Below are positions 40,932-42,380 of a stretch of 42,380 nt of DNA, in pieces. The notes beneath the pieces are model-generated. The model was not told the origin of the DNA, made no database searches, and was given only the letters and a program-made list of their open reading frames with translations. The translations under genes and the position numbers were made by a program. Every line of letters begins with the position of its first letter. The stretch's first letter is position 1. This DNA is from Cryoendolithus antarcticus (taxonomy: Eukaryota > Ascomycota > Dothideomycetes > Cladosporiales > Cladosporiaceae). Where the stretch lies: the NCBI GenBank assembly GCA_002077065.1, contig NAJO01000100.1, forward strand, positions 1 to 42,380, given 5' to 3'.

Positions 40932-42380
40932 ATGTACATAACGCGGGGCACGGGTGCGTGGGACAAACTAGGGCGTGGGTCTGAATCACGACAACTCCAC
41001 GTCTGCCAACTTCTACGCGTTATGTCTCAACCAAAGCGCGTCCAAACCAGTCCAAAAGAAGGCAGCATATTGCTTGCTATATCAGCTTTCCAATCAGGCC
41101 AATGTGCAACCCTCTGCGCAGCTTCAAAGATGTACGATGTCTCCAAAAATACCTTGTACCGAAGAATCCATGGAGGCACTTCAAGAGAGGATTATACACC
41201 AACCAATAAGAAGCTCAGTTTGATTGAGGAGGAAGTCATAGTCCAGAACATTCTTAAGCTTGATGCCCAAGGACTGTCCCCTACAATTGCTCTGGTCAAA
41301 TAAATGGCAGACTCAATCTGTGCAGCAAGAGGTACACAACCTATGGGAGCGAACTGGCCAAATACCTTCATGAAAAGGACTCTAAGGCTTCAAGTCAAAC
41401 TTGGAAGGACATATGAGTGTCAGAGGAAGCTTTGTGAAGATCCACAGATCGTTGGAGGCTGGTTTGAGCTGGTCAAGAACACAATCAACAAGTATGGGAT
41501 CCTTCCAGAGGACATGTACAACTTTGATGAAGCTGGCTTTCAAATGGGCCAGATCTCTTCTTCAAAGGTTGTCACAGATGCAGAAAGACTAGGAAGGCCA
41601 AAGCAGGTGAAGCCTACAAACACTGAATGGGTCACTTTGATTCAAGGAGCCTATGTAGATGGCTCTACAATTCCTCCATTCCTGGTCTTGAAGGGGAAGG
41701 AGCTGAATCATGCATGGTTCTACCAAGGCCTACCTTCAACCTGGACATTCACAGTTAGTGCAAATGGCTGGACTATAGATAAGATTGGCCTAAAATGGAT
41801 TGAGCACTTTGAGAAGCATACAAGACAGAAGACAGTTGGGAGCAAAAGGCTCCTTGTTCTTAACAACCATGGAAGCCATACAACACCAGAATTTAGGACA
41901 TTCTGTGAAGATCACAACATTGTTCTCCTTTGGATGCCTCCTCATTCTTCACACCTCTGTTAGCCACTAGATATCGGCTGTTTTAGTCCTCTCAAGACTG
42001 CTTTCTCAAAGCAAAATCAGGACTTGATCAGAAATCACATCTTCCATATCACAAAGGTTGACTTCATTGCAGTCTTCCAACAAGCCTTCCTTGCTTCCTT
42101 CACTCAAGCCAATGTCTAAGCAGGCTTCAGAGGATCTGGTCTACACCCATTTGATCCAGAGGCTGTACTGTTACACAGATCCAGTGTTCAGGTCTCCAAG
42201 TCGGCCCTTGTCTCAAGATTCATGGTATGCAAAGACACCAAGCAATACCAAGGAAGTAGACAAGCAGGCTACTCTTATTAAGCAAAGGCTTGAAAGACAC
42301 CAAAGCAGCTCACCAACCCCAATCATTGAAGCTCTAACCCAGCTCTCTAAAGGTGCTCAAATGATGGCTGCTTCAACAGC
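40932..42380 (+). mobile_element. Second pogo-type DNA transposon, cut by window edge
   Basis: A pogo transposase reading toward the right edge, with the C-terminus and right inverted repeat outside the window. It differs clearly in sequence from the element at 8159-10274, so it is a separate family. The left boundary is uncertain. Confidence 0.75.
41022..42380 (+). pseudogene. Pogo transposase with three stops and a mutated catalytic Asp, partial
   Basis: Start ATG at 41022 (MSQPKRVQTSPKEGSILLAI). A helix-turn-helix part (KMYDVSKNTLYRRIHGG) and a CENP-B-like part (ANWPNTFMKR) follow, then the DDE core: YNFDEAGFQMG (first Asp), VLNNHGSH at 41862 where LDNHGSH is expected (second Asp is Asn), MPPHSSHLC, a stop, then PLDIGCFSPLK (third Asp). 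Spacing is DD35D. In-frame stops are TAA 41301-41303, TAG 41961-41963 and TAA 42117-42119, each explicable as CAA/CAG to TAA/TAG; the second replaces the conserved Gln of QPLD. Near 42230 the frame shifts to KQATLIKQRLERHQSSSPTP. The product cannot be active. Confidence 0.85.

Noticed and set aside
5648..42119. Stop codons TAA/TAG read as Gln (changed genetic code)
   Set aside because: Intact genes in the window (hydrolase, secreted protein) end with TAG, and other RIP-type changes (Asp to Asn, Glu to Lys, frameshifts) accompany the stops, so mutation explains them better.
1..42380. CRISPR arrays, rRNA or tRNA genes, telomeric repeats
   Set aside because: No regularly spaced identical repeats with unique spacers, no cloverleaf-like or rRNA-like sequence and no TTAGGG arrays were seen on reading through.

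Overview
The window looks like an accessory, repeat-rich stretch of a filamentous ascomycete genome; a Dothideomycetes-like fungus is my inference. The reasons are short introns with GT..AG borders and CTGAC/CTAAC-type branch sites, two STAND/NLR-type genes with TPR and WD40 repeats, Fot1/pogo DNA transposons, a Ty3/gypsy chromovirus remnant, and a strong signature of repeat-induced point mutation (RIP: C to T at CpA, seen on either strand). Many conceptual start codons in long open frames are not ATG. I therefore chose ATG starts where I could, and I call many frames relics.

Layout. 1-8 kb: few credible genes. There is a Cys4 zinc-ribbon hypothetical protein (322-957), a C-terminal kinase-fold relic (4760-5320), and a minus-strand gene with seven tandem heptapeptide repeats broken by two stops (5648-6736). 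8.16-10.27 kb: a complete but inactivated Fot1/pogo element with about 50-bp terminal inverted repeats and flanking TA. 11-13.4 kb: a degenerate ~125-bp tandem repeat (a related copy lies at 2.1-2.4 kb) and the tail of another pogo transposase. 13.65-17.6 kb: a 4-kb AT-rich block with almost no CpA/TpG, an RIP-destroyed transposon graveyard.

17.98-26.8 kb: the core of interest, two head-to-head NLR genes. On the minus strand is an NB-ARC plus TPR protein whose TPR tail is cut off by one missing base. On the plus strand is a NACHT plus about nine WD40 repeats that runs, in the same frame, into a DUF7924-like domain with a PD-(D/E)XK nuclease-type signature and a coiled-coil tail. That gene carries three TAG/TAA stops, each explicable as CAG/CAA to TAG/TAA.

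28.7-34.7 kb: a protein kinase with one frameshift (minus), a small six-cysteine secreted protein (plus), an intact two-exon hypothetical gene (minus), and an intact membrane-anchored alpha/beta hydrolase (plus), the best preserved gene here. 35-42.4 kb: relics again. These are an unknown minus-strand gene, a zinc-binding-like HEKWKW domain with a second diverged copy near 27 kb, a Ty3/gypsy RNaseH-integrase-chromodomain remnant, an OrsD/DUF3505-type relic, and a second pogo element running off the right edge.

The genes do not form a metabolic cluster. The common themes are self/non-self surveillance genes (NLRs, kinase folds, a secreted protein) embedded in transposons, with CpA-to-TpA damage in both the transposons and neighbouring genes.
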